64,000 nucleotides of DNA from the NCBI GenBank assembly GCA_013407085.1, contig JACCGJ010001768.1:1-64000 (forward strand). Reading direction: 5' to 3'. The notes below the pieces were generated by a model. It ran no database searches. It worked only from the letters and a program-made list of their open reading frames with translations, and was not told the DNA's origin. Positions 21,700 to 32,809 of the stretch are shown piece by piece (within the stretch, counting starts at the first letter, position 1; the number at the start of each line of letters is the position of its first letter). This stretch comes from Atriophallophorus winterbourni. Its lineage: Eukaryota > Platyhelminthes > Trematoda > Plagiorchiida > Microphallidae. Made by a program: the position numbers and the translations under genes.

Positions 21700-21945
21700 C
21701 GGATTCATCCATTCCCCGAAACTTTTGTCATCGCTGCCAGCGTCGAAACGTTCATTCGAAAATTGGATACTTATTTGTTGCATAACAATTTAACGACACC
21801 TGCGTATTGACTCACGGTAAGCATTCAACTGGACTATACTTGACATTACATGTTTATTTTATACCTTTTTCCTGAACGAATATTTACTATGATATGGTAA
21901 TTGTTAAGCTATGTCCTTTTTGTGACAATAAATTCTTGAGGCTTG
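21700..21945 (+). mobile_element. CR1-like LINE 3' end
   Basis: Encodes the last RT residues (FPETFVIAASVETFIRKLDT, then YLLHNNLTTPAY and a stop near 21808), then a 3' UTR ending around TTCTTGAGGCTTGAATC. Confidence 0.7.
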
Positions 21946-22045
21946 AATCAAGTGGAGACTGTAAGATTAGTTTCAGCGAGCCTTGAACTAGTGGGAAAGT
22001 AGTAAACAAAATTCTTATGCAAAGCCGCTGTTAAATACGAAGAAG
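21946..22045. mobile_element. Family R hammerhead-repeat fragment (no ribozyme)
   Basis: Similar to 32494-32560 (shared GTGGAGAC.GTAAGATTA, CTTTCAG or GTTTCAG, GCCTTGAA, AGTAAACAAA). The ribozyme side is missing. Confidence 0.55.
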
Positions 22046-22990
22046 TATGGTTTTCGGACGTAAAATCACAGAAGAATTCCCAACCATGCGCTCAAAGCCT
22101 TATAAGGGACATTCATTTTCTGTTCGGTTCCGAAAGCTGACGCGAAACAAGCCTTCTGTAAACACAATTACAGCAATACATTCTTTCCACTTAGTGCCGG
22201 TTTGCACATCTTGTGGTCTTCTGAAAATCAAACCAGCAGATTTTCAAAGTAGTAACCACGTTTCCTTTAACAAATCTCTCACGTGTATCGCAACTGTAGC
22301 ATAACCATGATCATTTACAATTTATTCTGGTGTGAACCAGTACCACATTAGAACGATTGACGAACCACGATTGTGGTCCTTGATATTCTTGAAGAATTTT
22401 CTGGGATTGCACTCTCTCTCTCCCACATTGTAACCCCGATCAGGGTACCGTTCGAGAATCATTGAACACAAGCATCCAAATTCCAGAAAACTCTACCAAT
22501 TCTGCTAAATAAAATCAGTCATATTATGTTTTTTACATCTTAAGACCAATACCGATCTGATCTTATTGTTGACTTTCTTGTTGTTAAATCGGATCACCGA
22601 GCTAGGTGATGAATAGAAAAATCGATTCAATCAAAAATCAAACAAATGAAAATCAAACGTGCTTTCGCTCATTTCGCTTTGTTCACTCACCACCACTCGC
22701 GTGCAAGGTTGAATTTGCTTGTCAGGTTGACGTCAGGTCATTCTCATTGAATCAACATTAAGATGACATGGACAGGCGTGAAATTTCGCCCCAAGGCCTG
22801 CATCCATCAAGCGAGACACGAAATTGTGGTTAAATTTCACGTGATTTGTGACGACGTGTTCCGGCGATTCGCATCTCTCACACACTCATGGATAAACGCA
22901 TGTACACAGACACGCAAGCTGTCACGTGACTTCGTCCCGTCAAGCCATCGTTTGCTGCATCGATCACCTGACCTCAAATCACCCCTTGGG
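22046..22990. other. No gene recognised
   Basis: Upstream region of the PLD-type gene. Open frames at 22047-22304 and 22763-23038 show no domain. Confidence 0.4.
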
Positions 22991-23017
22991 TGCGTTCGAA
23001 GTCAACCAACTGAGTGC

Positions 23018-23025
23018 TATATAAA
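23018..23025 (+). promoter_or_regulatory. Possible TATA box of the PLD-type gene
   Basis: TATATAAA lies 22 bases upstream of the chosen ATG, which would leave almost no leader; the second in-frame ATG at 23059 would fit better. Weak evidence. Confidence 0.35.
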
Positions 23026-23046
23026 TGGAGATCGATGAACGCGGGC

Positions 23047-26000
23047 ATGAATTCGACTATGACTGGGTTGGCTTTGTTTTGGTGAGTCAGTTTGCATTAC
23101 TATTTTTTTTGACTGAAATGTGATGCTTAAACGTCTTTTTTCAATTCAGCCGGTTGATCATTGTTTGTACATGGCTATTACAATCTCGCTTGTGTTTCGA
23201 TTCATATGAAAGTAGCCCAGCGAGCGATCAATATTTGCCCCTAACCATAGAAGAAGATCGTGTTTTGGCCGTTCAACCTTACTGTCAAATCCTACTCACA
23301 GAAAGCATACCGATCAACCTAACCTACACCAGAGGTTCGCCCAGGTTTATTTCAACTTATTTCGCATGGCGACTTCTTTTGGATGTGGCGAAGGAAGACG
23401 TCAACATAGCTTCGTTCTACTGGTCTTTACTTGCAGAACCCAAATATAATGCTAGTTCCAGCGACCAGGTAAGTTTTTGGTGTCTATATGAGTAGTATAT
23501 CTGCTTACGCATGTTGCGGCATTATATCGACTGTTGTGTTCCGTCTGTGAGAGAGGAAAGCATAGTGTTGTTTTTCTCACTTCCATGGGAACAGGTACAT
23601 AAGTAAATTATCTGATAGCTTAGAACTCTAGTTGTTCTCAAACATAATGCTTGAATTATTTATCTCAGTATCACTTATATACGCATATATGAATGTTTGC
23701 AGTCAACATCGCTCACTTCAAATAGCAGCTCACGCCGCTAATGTTTTGAGATTGATTCAGATAGCAACTACCTTCTTGTGCCGTTCGAACTGTCTTGTTT
23801 AAGACAACTGTAAGCTGACTGTGACGACAAAAATAAATGTATGCATCGCATGCGTACGAAAATATTTTACTGTACGGAAGTGAAACACGAACGGAAGGTG
23901 AATTTTTCCTATCCATAGAGCATTTGCATTATGGATGAACAGATTACCTAATGCAAAAGTGTTCCCTTAAGCTGATGTACAAAGTACGTTTAAGAAACAT
24001 AGAGAACGTCACCTACACCCACCACATCCTCAGGCACGACCGTCGAACCTTTCAGTGAGCCAGGAGATCCGAGCCCACCGACCTGGCACCACAGGGCGGT
24101 ATTTCGACTGGTCAGCTCTCAATCTGTAGATTGGAAAGAGGCCGTATTCCATATCCTCTGTACAATGAGCAGTTACAATCAGGAAATCGGCTTCTCGGTA
24201 GGTTGTAGATGAGGCTCTATATTTGTAGATCATACGATAAGTTTCGTCATTGACCCTACGGTGTGTGAAGTACTATCTACCGATCGATCAATCTGATGAC
24301 ACTAAAGCGTTTAGTAAAAGTTAAATGGATCGATAATATTTTCGCGATTATTATCATAGGATTTCATGTGATCAGATACACCTTGAATTTCAAGTTTACC
24401 CACCACCTACCGAATTCATCACGAAGTTCGATTAAATTTTCTTATGACTAGATTCTGTCCCAAATAAAATCTAATTAGCCTTATTGTTCCAAAATTCATC
24501 TGGCCGTGATCATTGATCTTTCCAGGGACTCGAAATATTCCACACATTACTATCAAAGGCGGCGCAACTTAATTTGTCAATTGAACAAAGTGGACCACAA
24601 AAGGCCGATAGCCATATAGATCAACTTCTGACTGCTGGTATGTTTAAAGTTGATTGCGGTACCTGAAATGTGTGACCCTTTTATATGTTTCAGTTGATTT
24701 TTTACTTTGAGGGTACTGTTGCCTCCTGATATCTCACTCGGCATTCGTTGATTTTATCCTTGTCAGAATTTAATAGCGACACAAATGTGTTCACTTTGGT
24801 CAGTGCACTAATCGATTATCTAGGCTTTTGTTCACGTGATGAATGCATAATGTATCTAGACACTGTACGCACACAAATATGTTGATGAGCGTAGACCGTG
24901 ATGCCGTAGACGAATATTGCGAAAATAGTTGTTGTGGTTGTTGGCCTCCTTCGGTCGATGTCGACCATGGATGTATATCACAATCGCATGAATGTTCATG
25001 TTCTATAGCTTTTTGAATGACTAAGCAGTCTGATGCGGGAGGAACAATCTCTCACGCAGCGCATGCAACGATAGTGGAACATTTGATCTGTTTCCAAAAA
25101 TCTGGAATTAAACTTTTCCATAAATGAAGATCGCAGTCATTAAAACACATAAACGAAACGTATTCAACGTGTAATCTCGTTCCATCAAATCCTGTTCCAT
25201 ATTTACACTATCTTCTCGGTGTAGGGTCCACGGTTTATTGGGTCGATGTTGCCGGAATGCTTGGCCAAGGAGTGCTTCACACCAAACTATGGACCGTTGA
25301 TCAGAAACACGCGTACGTTGGAAGTGCCAACATGGACTGGCGATCACTGACCCAGGTTTGTCTCCCAGTGACCGTTGATTTTTCAGTAATTTCGAGCGAG
25401 AGCTTGGTGAAATTTCGCTATTTTTGTTACTACTAATGAGTACCAGATAGTCAGAAAGATTCACAAAGTTGAACATTATAGCTCACAACCTTTATGCTGT
25501 CCACATCCCTCACACGTTCTTCGTGTTATCTTTGTTTATTCAGGTCAAGGAGTTGGGTGCTCTGATGCTTAACTGTCCGGAACTGGTGAACGATTTAGAC
25601 AAGATTCACGGGGCCTACAGACTAGCCTCTAAGGGCTTGCCAAAATATTGGCCTCCAGAACTCACGACCAAGTACAACGTCTCGAATCCATTCCAGCTTG
25701 CTGTAAACGGGATTAAATCTCGCGTTTATTTCTCGGTAGGTATCTTTCGTGATACAAAAATAAATCCGAACACACGATCACTTTATACGTGCATTTAATG
25801 AGCTTACTGCAATTCCCAATAGAACCACCACTCTTCTCACTTTTCAGGGATCTCCAACTAACTTCAATGCACCCGGCCGTACAAATGACCTTGACGCCAT
25901 CTTGAATACAATCAATCGAGCAACGAAATTCGTTTACATATCCGTCATGGATTATATACCCGAAATAAGGAAGTATGACAACAGTACCACTGGACAGTGA

Positions 26001-27947
26001 GTCGACAGTTGTCTGTTGCTGATCGCCTTACACAAAACTGTTAAAACCATCACAAAATTAATGTTTTAGGAGGGAGATAATTTGCACAATATTTGCAATC
26101 GATAGGCTATCTCTAACTACTCGTTTATCATGAGGCACATACTCAACCAGGAAACTGCATGGATCTCTTTATGGTGACTTTCACCTTGTATGTCTCAATG
26201 ATCCCGCGTCGAATCTTCTAAAATATACTCAAAGATCTGTTTAAACAACTGGCAATAATACATCGGTCGAAAATGGCTCATTACAACGTGCGAATTGAAG
26301 TTGGTATGTTGATTCAGTTTGTTTATTACCGTAAAGCGAACACTTGTTGCTAAATGGTTACATGGTGTATTGTGTTGTCTGCGCTCTCACTAAATAGCTT
26401 TATGACGTTCCATGAAATGTCATAAGACTGATTGAGCTTATTCTCTTTAGAGCATCAGCATTTTAACCGTAGTGTGATATAATTCGCATTTAAAAGTAAC
26501 CGCTAATGAATGAGCCAGTTAGCACAGAAAATACCTCGATGTCGGTCAGTATACCAACACATCCTATTGTGCCATCTTGATACCAACGTCAACACTGCAT
26601 AATACTGAAGAAATTTGGTGACACCAGCTTATCTTGTCAATGGTTTGGGGGCGACAGCGCAAGGAATACGGTAAATTTTGAAAAAATCCGACGCGTTCAA
26701 CCTTACCATGATCGTGTCAATCTGTCAGTCAGAGTCAATCAACCAATTTTTTGCACGTGACCGGGTTCTAGATTATTGACATTGCATTCTTATTCCAGGT
26801 TATGTTGACTGTGCTAATCTCATTTGAAGTCCACATCAACGTGAATCTTTGTTTGATATGTACAAAGAGTTTTTGATTTTCACTCGCTAGTAACTTGTTG
26901 ATTTCAGCACTTACATTGTTTATTTTACTTACGGGGAATCCCAGTTAGCATCGCCCTACCTCGCATGCCACACTTACCACATTAGGCATTAAATTTGTGT
27001 AAAATAACTGCCAATATTCTCAGGAATTCACTCTTGGGTATTAACATGCATTTGGGATAGTGAACACAGGGTATGGTATAGTCTGAAAGCAAAAGCCTTA
27101 TCCAGGCAAAGTGCCGCACAGTCAGAGACTTCACGTGAACACAGGCGTTTCATACCAAACCCATCAAAGTGGGGAAACTTCACTCTTGAATTTTATTGTT
27201 AACCCCGTTGAATTTCTCTCTTCTAGTTCAAGAATATGTCTAGTGACACCGATTATTTTGTCCCATCTCCTTCCAGATATTGGCCGGATATCGATGTGGC
27301 ATTAAAATTGGCCGCTGTGGATCGTGGAGTGGAGATTCGCTTGCTAATAAGCCACTGGAAACACAGTTCGAGCAACATGCCCAAACATTTGATTTCATTG
27401 CGTTCGCTGAATGGGGTTCATGGCGCACGTATACGAATTGTATGTTGGTTTTTTATCAATCCTGTTCCGTCGTTTGGTGATATTTTGTCATCTGACAGAG
27501 GAAATATATCTTGACTGAGAGTGAACATTTGAATGAGTTTTGTTGTAAAATTGAAAAAAAACGTTTTCCACACAACATAGACAACTGTGGATGATGCCAA
27601 AGATTGATACCTATTTACCACGAAATAATTTGTGGGGGCATAGATCAGTTAAAGATCGTCCTGCTAGAACTGCTTACTCCAAAGAAAAGGACTGTTGTTT
27701 CCGATCTATAGAAAAACCATTGGTGAATGTGCTGTGTCGTGTTCAAATGATCAGTGACATGTGGTTGCACACGTCGCTTCTATGAATTTCTCCTTTTTCT
27801 TATCAAATATTTTCAAATCTAGATTTTCTAAATCTCTGGTGCCTTTGATTCATCGTAACTCGGTAAATGAACTGCATTTGTGGGATCGAACAAAGAGTTA
27901 CGCAAACGTCGGTCAGAAATGTTTAAAAGTAATAAAATCAGATGTCG

Positions 27948-28020
<73 letters not shown>

Positions 28021-30312
28021 GTGTATCTATAAATTTATTTCTTCGATCGTTGTAATAAGGGATTAACTTTATTCGATTATAGGCCTCAGCTATCACAAAA
28101 CGAGCGAATTTTCTAGCCGCTAGTCAAGTGATACCTCATTGTATAATTTTAGATTTCCATTTTGCAGAACTTTATCAACAAGTCAGGTTTTGTGCATAAT
28201 TCACTCAATTTTATTGTCCTCCTGTTATTTAAACTATCTAATAGACAGAGTTAGGTTTTCCAATTTTCTCGTTGATGTGCATCTGTGTTCTAGTCGATAA
28301 TCAATGTGAACATTTTGCTTACCATTTACCCTCTGAAATTGCATTCTTTTTTCCGTGGTCTCATTGTTAGCGCTACTTTGTGGTACCTTCGGTGACGAAA
28401 GATCAACAATCCATTCCGTTTGCTCGGGTGAATCACAACAAATATATGGTCACTGATAAGACTGCTTATATCGGTGAGTTCATTCTTTTCCATTTGCATC
28501 CTTCCGCTGGGCATAATTTCGTAATTTGACAATCTAATGGCGATAATGACCTGTTCAACATTTGATGAAATTCGAATGTTCATTTTGCTGGCGCATTTCC
28601 AAATTATTTGATATTCTGCGATTTGAATATACGGCCGCGTTACTTCCGGCCTCTTTCGATGAACTTTTCGTTTACCTTCAATGTGCGTTGAACGAAATCC
28701 ATCTATCCCACCATCCATCCATCCATCCATCCATCCATCCATCCATCCATCCATCCATCCATCCATCCATCCATCCATCCATCATCCATCCGTCTATCCA
28801 TCCATCTATACATACATACATACATACATACATACATACATACATACATACATACATACATACATACATACATACATACATACATACATACATACACATA
28901 ATCTCTTAACGCCTCAACATATTAAATGCTGTTCTTTGTGGGCAATTCCTCGCAAGGTTCTGACGGAGTTTAGAATCAAGTTTGAGCAGTTAGTCTCAGG
29001 TTAACACGAAGCATTAATGTGTTGGGAACACAAATTTATACTGTGCTATGGTCCAGCCGATCTCAACTAGTCGATGTGTAACATTTAAACCAAGGAGATA
29101 GATAGCAGGATGTAATCCTGTGTCACTCCCTTTCGAAAAGTTTCGCTTTCAATTTATTATTTTGTCTCATATCGACTTTTACAAGTTCGAATAATCAACT
29201 TGTGTCTGTGCTGTCGCCATCGTTCAGTAATCATGAACGCCCTTATATTTTGGGTTAATTCGAAGGCCAATTTCTTGTTGACATTTGCTTGATAATAAAC
29301 CGTTCTACCCACCCTCTCTCTCCTTATTATTCGTTGCAGATACAGGCGGACGCCACATGTACATCTTGATATTTCGTAAAGTGAATAAGTAAACCCCCGA
29401 TTGGAATCATTCTTCAACATGCTATATAGACAACTTTCTCCTACGCAACGTTGATATTTCTTAGATATCAAATAAGTGATTACACTGGGTTGCTCATCAT
29501 GTTCCACTAGCATTCTGAACTCCCGGAAACGCTTGCGTTTAACAAATTACTGAGGATGGAAACCTGCTCGCCGATTAAGAATATTTAGACCCGAATTGCT
29601 CCAAATCGATAGCATTCAAGTGTTTGGACCTTTGATGTTTTATAAAACTGCCAGCACCAAAGCGTTCATCGTGGTCCCCTGTTAAAGATGCGAGTACCGA
29701 TGGCTGCCTACGAGATATGTTAATTAGTAAATCGTCGTCGTAAGACGCTACAGCGAATCTACGCAAATCAAGAAACATTGTTCCACACATCTGTTTCTTC
29801 ATTCCCTTCGTTATTTATTCAATGTGTGTTTAGTACTAGCCCCAGTAAATTCTATTTCCGGCCGTAAGATGGCATTTACATGTCAGGTGGTTTTTTTACC
29901 GCTACGGCCAATCTATTGCTTATGATCAAATCCGGTTTCTGAACACCTTTCTATTTTGTCGTCATTTTTTCATTGATTAAAAATACCTGTTAACATCTCT
30001 CATTTGGTAGGACGGCTGAAGTATTTGGCTACTTTAGTTAATCCAAATGGCTTATAAATTGGAAACATCTTTACATATTTTACAGAGTAATTAATTAATT
30101 AATTAAGTCGCAATTATCTATCAACAGGCACGTCTAATTGGTCTGGTGATTACTTTTTGTACACCGGTGGAGTTGGCTTTGTATACGAGAAGGAAGATGA
30201 ATCTCACGAAACGGCCAAAAATGAATCAGAACCACACACGGTACGCGACTATCTGGAGGAGATTTTCCTGCGTGACTGGAATTCTGAACATGCTTACGAA
30301 GAATGGGATTAA
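23047..30312 (+). CDS. Phospholipase D3/D4-like protein (9 exons, complete)
   Basis: Exons 23047-23081, 23150-23468, 24526-24637, 25225-25355, 25544-25735, 25848-25996, 27277-27439, 28371-28473, 30128-30312; all GT-AG, phases fit, 1389 bases, 462 aa (human PLD3 is 490). Residues ~7-27 ([15 protein letters not shown]...) form a signal peptide or membrane anchor. Motif 1 is H174.K176....D181 followed by [17 protein letters not shown]; motif 2 is H389.K391....D396 followed by GTSNW. Other family marks: [35 protein letters not shown]. Several N-glycosylation sequons suggest a luminal protein. In vertebrates PLD3 and PLD4 are lysosomal 5'-3' single-strand nucleic acid exonucleases; that role here is by homology only. 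Introns carry LINE fragments (23790-23920, 24929-25085) and microsatellites. No clear AATAAA follows the stop. Confidence 0.92.
23790..23920 (+). mobile_element. LINE-N-like RT fragment in a PLD intron
   Basis: Plus strand gives [14 protein letters not shown], then [12 protein letters not shown] in another frame, the region after the thumb of LINE-N-type RT. A short decayed piece. Confidence 0.5.
24929..25085 (-). mobile_element. LINE-N 3' end in a PLD intron
   Basis: Matches 5490-5640 and 30890-31040: GTTGG.CTCCTTCGGTCGA and the encoded zinc finger (minus strand). 3' end only. Confidence 0.85.
27951..28020. repeat. (ATCT)n microsatellite
   Basis: About 17 uninterrupted tetranucleotide units in the intron between PLD exons 7 and 8. 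Confidence 0.95.
28709..28894. repeat. Compound (CCAT)n-(CATA)n microsatellite
   Basis: About 20 CCAT units (one interruption at 28783) run into about 21 CATA units. They create false open frames rich in HPSI, HTYI or MDGW on both strands. Located in the last PLD intron. Confidence 0.95.
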
Positions 30313-30429
30313 TAATCACCTTGTTGCTCACGAAGCACGAGGGCTGATGGATCACGTAGAAATGTTTTTGTTTTTGTACTACTCAATACAGTTTAGTAAC
30401 TTGAGCTTTTTATTTCTTAACATCGCTTT

Positions 30430-30885
30430 ATGATTGGCCCGCATCTTTCTGTGATTGAATGAATCCTGCTCTGAGATACTTGCTTAGAAATCGATTATGA
30501 TTAGCTCTGATTGGACAACACATTTCAATGTGATAATAATGCTGTTTAGCGACGACTCGGTCACTTTTGTTTATCTGCTGTTTGTACATTCTTTCTTTTG
30601 TGTGATCTCACTGTCTACGGAAGTTTTTCTTTCAATCAATATGTACGAATTATTCGATGTAGGGCAGACTACTGCTCTGATTTTGTATGCTATGCAGACC
30701 GTCTGTGTCTGCTTGTTAAATTAGGTTTTATATCAGTGACTAACAAATCTTGTCTCGGTAAGGCCATTATGTCAATCTGTACCAATGTAATTCTTAGAGA
30801 TTTCAGTTTACGCTTCATTTTCAGCTAACCGACTCGAGATTATCGAAAATTTGGGTACCTCGGGGTCCTTACAATCCAGTTGATA
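30430..30885. other. No gene recognised
   Basis: Downstream of the PLD-type gene; open frames are short and unremarkable. Confidence 0.45.
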
Positions 30886-30889
30886 CATA

Positions 30890-31690
30890 ACTGTTGTTGT
30901 TGGCCTCCTTCGGTCGATGTCAACCATGGATGTACATCACAATCGCATGAATTTTCATAATCTACAGCTTTTTAATGACTAAACAGTCCCATTCGGGAGG
31001 AAAAATCTCTCCCGCAGCGCTTGCAACGATAGTCAGAACTCAGTTGTAGAGCGTCAGTTGAACGTTGGCGGCGTGATCTGCGTTCAACTGTCAAGAGCTG
31101 TATCTGCTCCTCCCCAGCTTTCAGACGACGCTTTACACAATGCCTCCAATGTCAGCTGTCAAGAGCAAGTTCTTCGCAACTCGCCGGGCCAAAGCCAGGA
31201 GGTTTCATATCGCTTTTGCAAACGCCTTCGTACCGCGTGTGCGGTCAACTTTCTAATTGCAACTCACCATAGAGTAGATCTTTCGGAATACGACCGTTTT
31301 CCATTCTGCAGACATGACCAAGCTATCGCCGGCGGAGCTGTCGTAATAGGGTGAACATGCTCTGTAGACCAGCAATGCACTTCAGATTCAACGTCCAAAT
31401 CCGTTCGCTCTCACTGCTGCTCGGTTATGCTGCTTTTAGTAGGTTGTCTCACACGGCAAACTCAACTCCATGCAGACGAGGCTCATCAGAACCCCTTCCT
31501 TTCCAAATAATGTGTAATTCCTCTCTGTTAGAATACCAGTGTCCGGTAATCGCGTCTCTTGCAGGGCAGCCACGTCGATATTCAGCCTCTTTAGCTCGTT
31601 GTTATTCATAGCCGATTTTCTTACGCCTCTGATATTCGAGACGTCGTCATGAAATCCTGGAAGCATGGACCGGACGTTCCAGGTTCCCAG
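30890..31690 (-). mobile_element. LINE-N, internally deleted (endonuclease start joined to 3' end)
   Basis: Minus strand begins with the endonuclease N-terminus (MLPGFHDDVSNIRGVRKSAM, then LKRLNIDVAALQETRLPD, 31670-31550). From about 31380 it continues with the last part of the RT ORF (RIPKDLLY-like, CVKRRLKAGEEQIQLL), the C-terminal finger and the (CAA)n end at 30890. The rest of the endonuclease and nearly all of the RT are absent. Confidence 0.8.
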
Positions 31691-31699
31691 GTCTGGAAT

Positions 31700-32315
31700 T
31701 ATGCCATAATGTAGAAGTAACTTTAATCTATTATCATAAAATTCACGTAACTCCCTTTAGTATCGGTTAAGAAGTAATAAGAATGGAAAGAATGCATTGA
31801 ACTTGCCGTATCGCCTGATGTGCGTCAACGAACCAACCAACTTCGCTCAATTATTTTGAAATCAATACACAAAGTCCAATCTCGTTTGGAAAATGATGTG
31901 AATATTTGCAGGTGCTCCATTAACTGAATTATCTATATAGAGCGCAAGTCAAACGCTGTGCTAATCCATGAATTTCTCGATTTCTTAATTGAACGCACGT
32001 GGCGCTTATTCGTTGTGGCTGCACCCCAATCATAGCAAACGCTCTCATTCACGTGACCATTAGATTTACTTGCATACGCAAATACAAAAGCCAACTACAG
32101 TTTGAATCACTTGGTGACGCAATGCGATAGATTCCGTGAGAAATGAAATCCCGTTCGTTGCACTACCGCTCAAAATTTTGTTTTTCGTTTGACTCGCAAT
32201 TTGATAGAATCATTTCAGGTATGCTTTGAAAGCGAATGCAAATGATTTATTTGAAAAGTCAGCTTAGGTCTAATGTTTCGAAAAACCGAGATTTCATTGC
32301 TGATACTTCACCACA
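31700..32315. other. No gene recognised
   Basis: AT-rich spacer. Confidence 0.4.
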
Positions 32316-32319
32316 GTAA

Positions 32320-32332
32320 TCAAAGTGTCATA
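32320..32332. repeat. Left target-site duplication, family R element
   Basis: TCAAAGTGTCATA, repeated exactly at 32796-32808. Confidence 0.8.
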
Positions 32333-32455
32333 AACAAAGTTTTACGTTAATGCCACTGTTACATAGGGTTTGTACAACGAACCACGGTGTTCAAACACAG
32401 AATCACTGGCGCTTATGGATGACCAAAGTAATGTGTTGCACACACCCCGTAGTTA

Positions 32456-32500
32456 CACACCACTACCGGTTTCTGGCTGTTTGCTGTCATCAGGTGGAGA
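32456..32500 (-). ncRNA. Hammerhead ribozyme, family R
   Basis: Minus strand: stem I UCCAC/GUGGU (four or five pairs), CUGAUGA (32487-32493), C-AGC AAACA GCC-A stem-loop II (imperfect), GAAA, palindrome ACCGGU, and GUA as cleavage triplet. Confidence 0.75.
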
Positions 32501-32716
32501 CAGTAAGATTACTTTCAGTAAGCCTTGAAACAGTGGTAAACAAAGTTATACTTGAATGCCATAAGCGCCTTGAGTGCTTGACCGAGAATCACTTTGTAAT
32601 TCTGTGTTTAAACACCGTGGTTCGTTGTACGAACCCTATGTAACAGTGGCATTCAATAATAACTTTGTTTACCACTTTTACATTGTTTCAAGGCTCACTA
32701 AACCTGATCTTACTGT

Positions 32717-32757
32717 CTGCACCTGATGACGGCAAACAGTCAGAAACTGTTAGTGAC
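32717..32757 (+). ncRNA. Hammerhead ribozyme, family R (weak)
   Basis: CUGAUGA 32723-32729, GGC AAACA GUC stem-loop II, GAAA, but the stem III palindrome is decayed (ACUGUU) and stem I keeps three pairs (CAC/GUG). Confidence 0.6.
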
Positions 32758-32795
32758 GTGTAAGTGCGGGGGATGTGACCAACACATTACTTTGT

Positions 32796-32808
32796 TCAAA
32801 GTGTCATA
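32796..32808. repeat. Right target-site duplication, family R element
   Basis: TCAAAGTGTCATA, identical to 32320-32332. Confidence 0.8.
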
Positions 32809-32809
32809 G

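Larger units (their letters stand above)
32333..32795. mobile_element. Fold-back hammerhead element, family R
   Basis: A 463-bp palindromic composite. The block ATGCCACTGTTACATAGGGT (from 32350) recurs inverted near 32626-32645, and two hammerheads point in opposite directions (32456-32500 minus, 32717-32757 plus). The GTAAGAT...CTTGAAACAGTGGTAAAC block is shared with 21946-22045 and, loosely, 44700-44755. Non-coding. Confidence 0.8.

Noticed and set aside
28326..29004. Open frames rich in MDGW, HPSI or HTYI
   Set aside because: Products of the CCAT/CATA microsatellite, frame-independent and present on both strands.
29157..29513. 118-codon antisense frame in the last PLD intron
   Set aside because: No domain, no promoter or splice signals; probably chance or very old repeat sequence.
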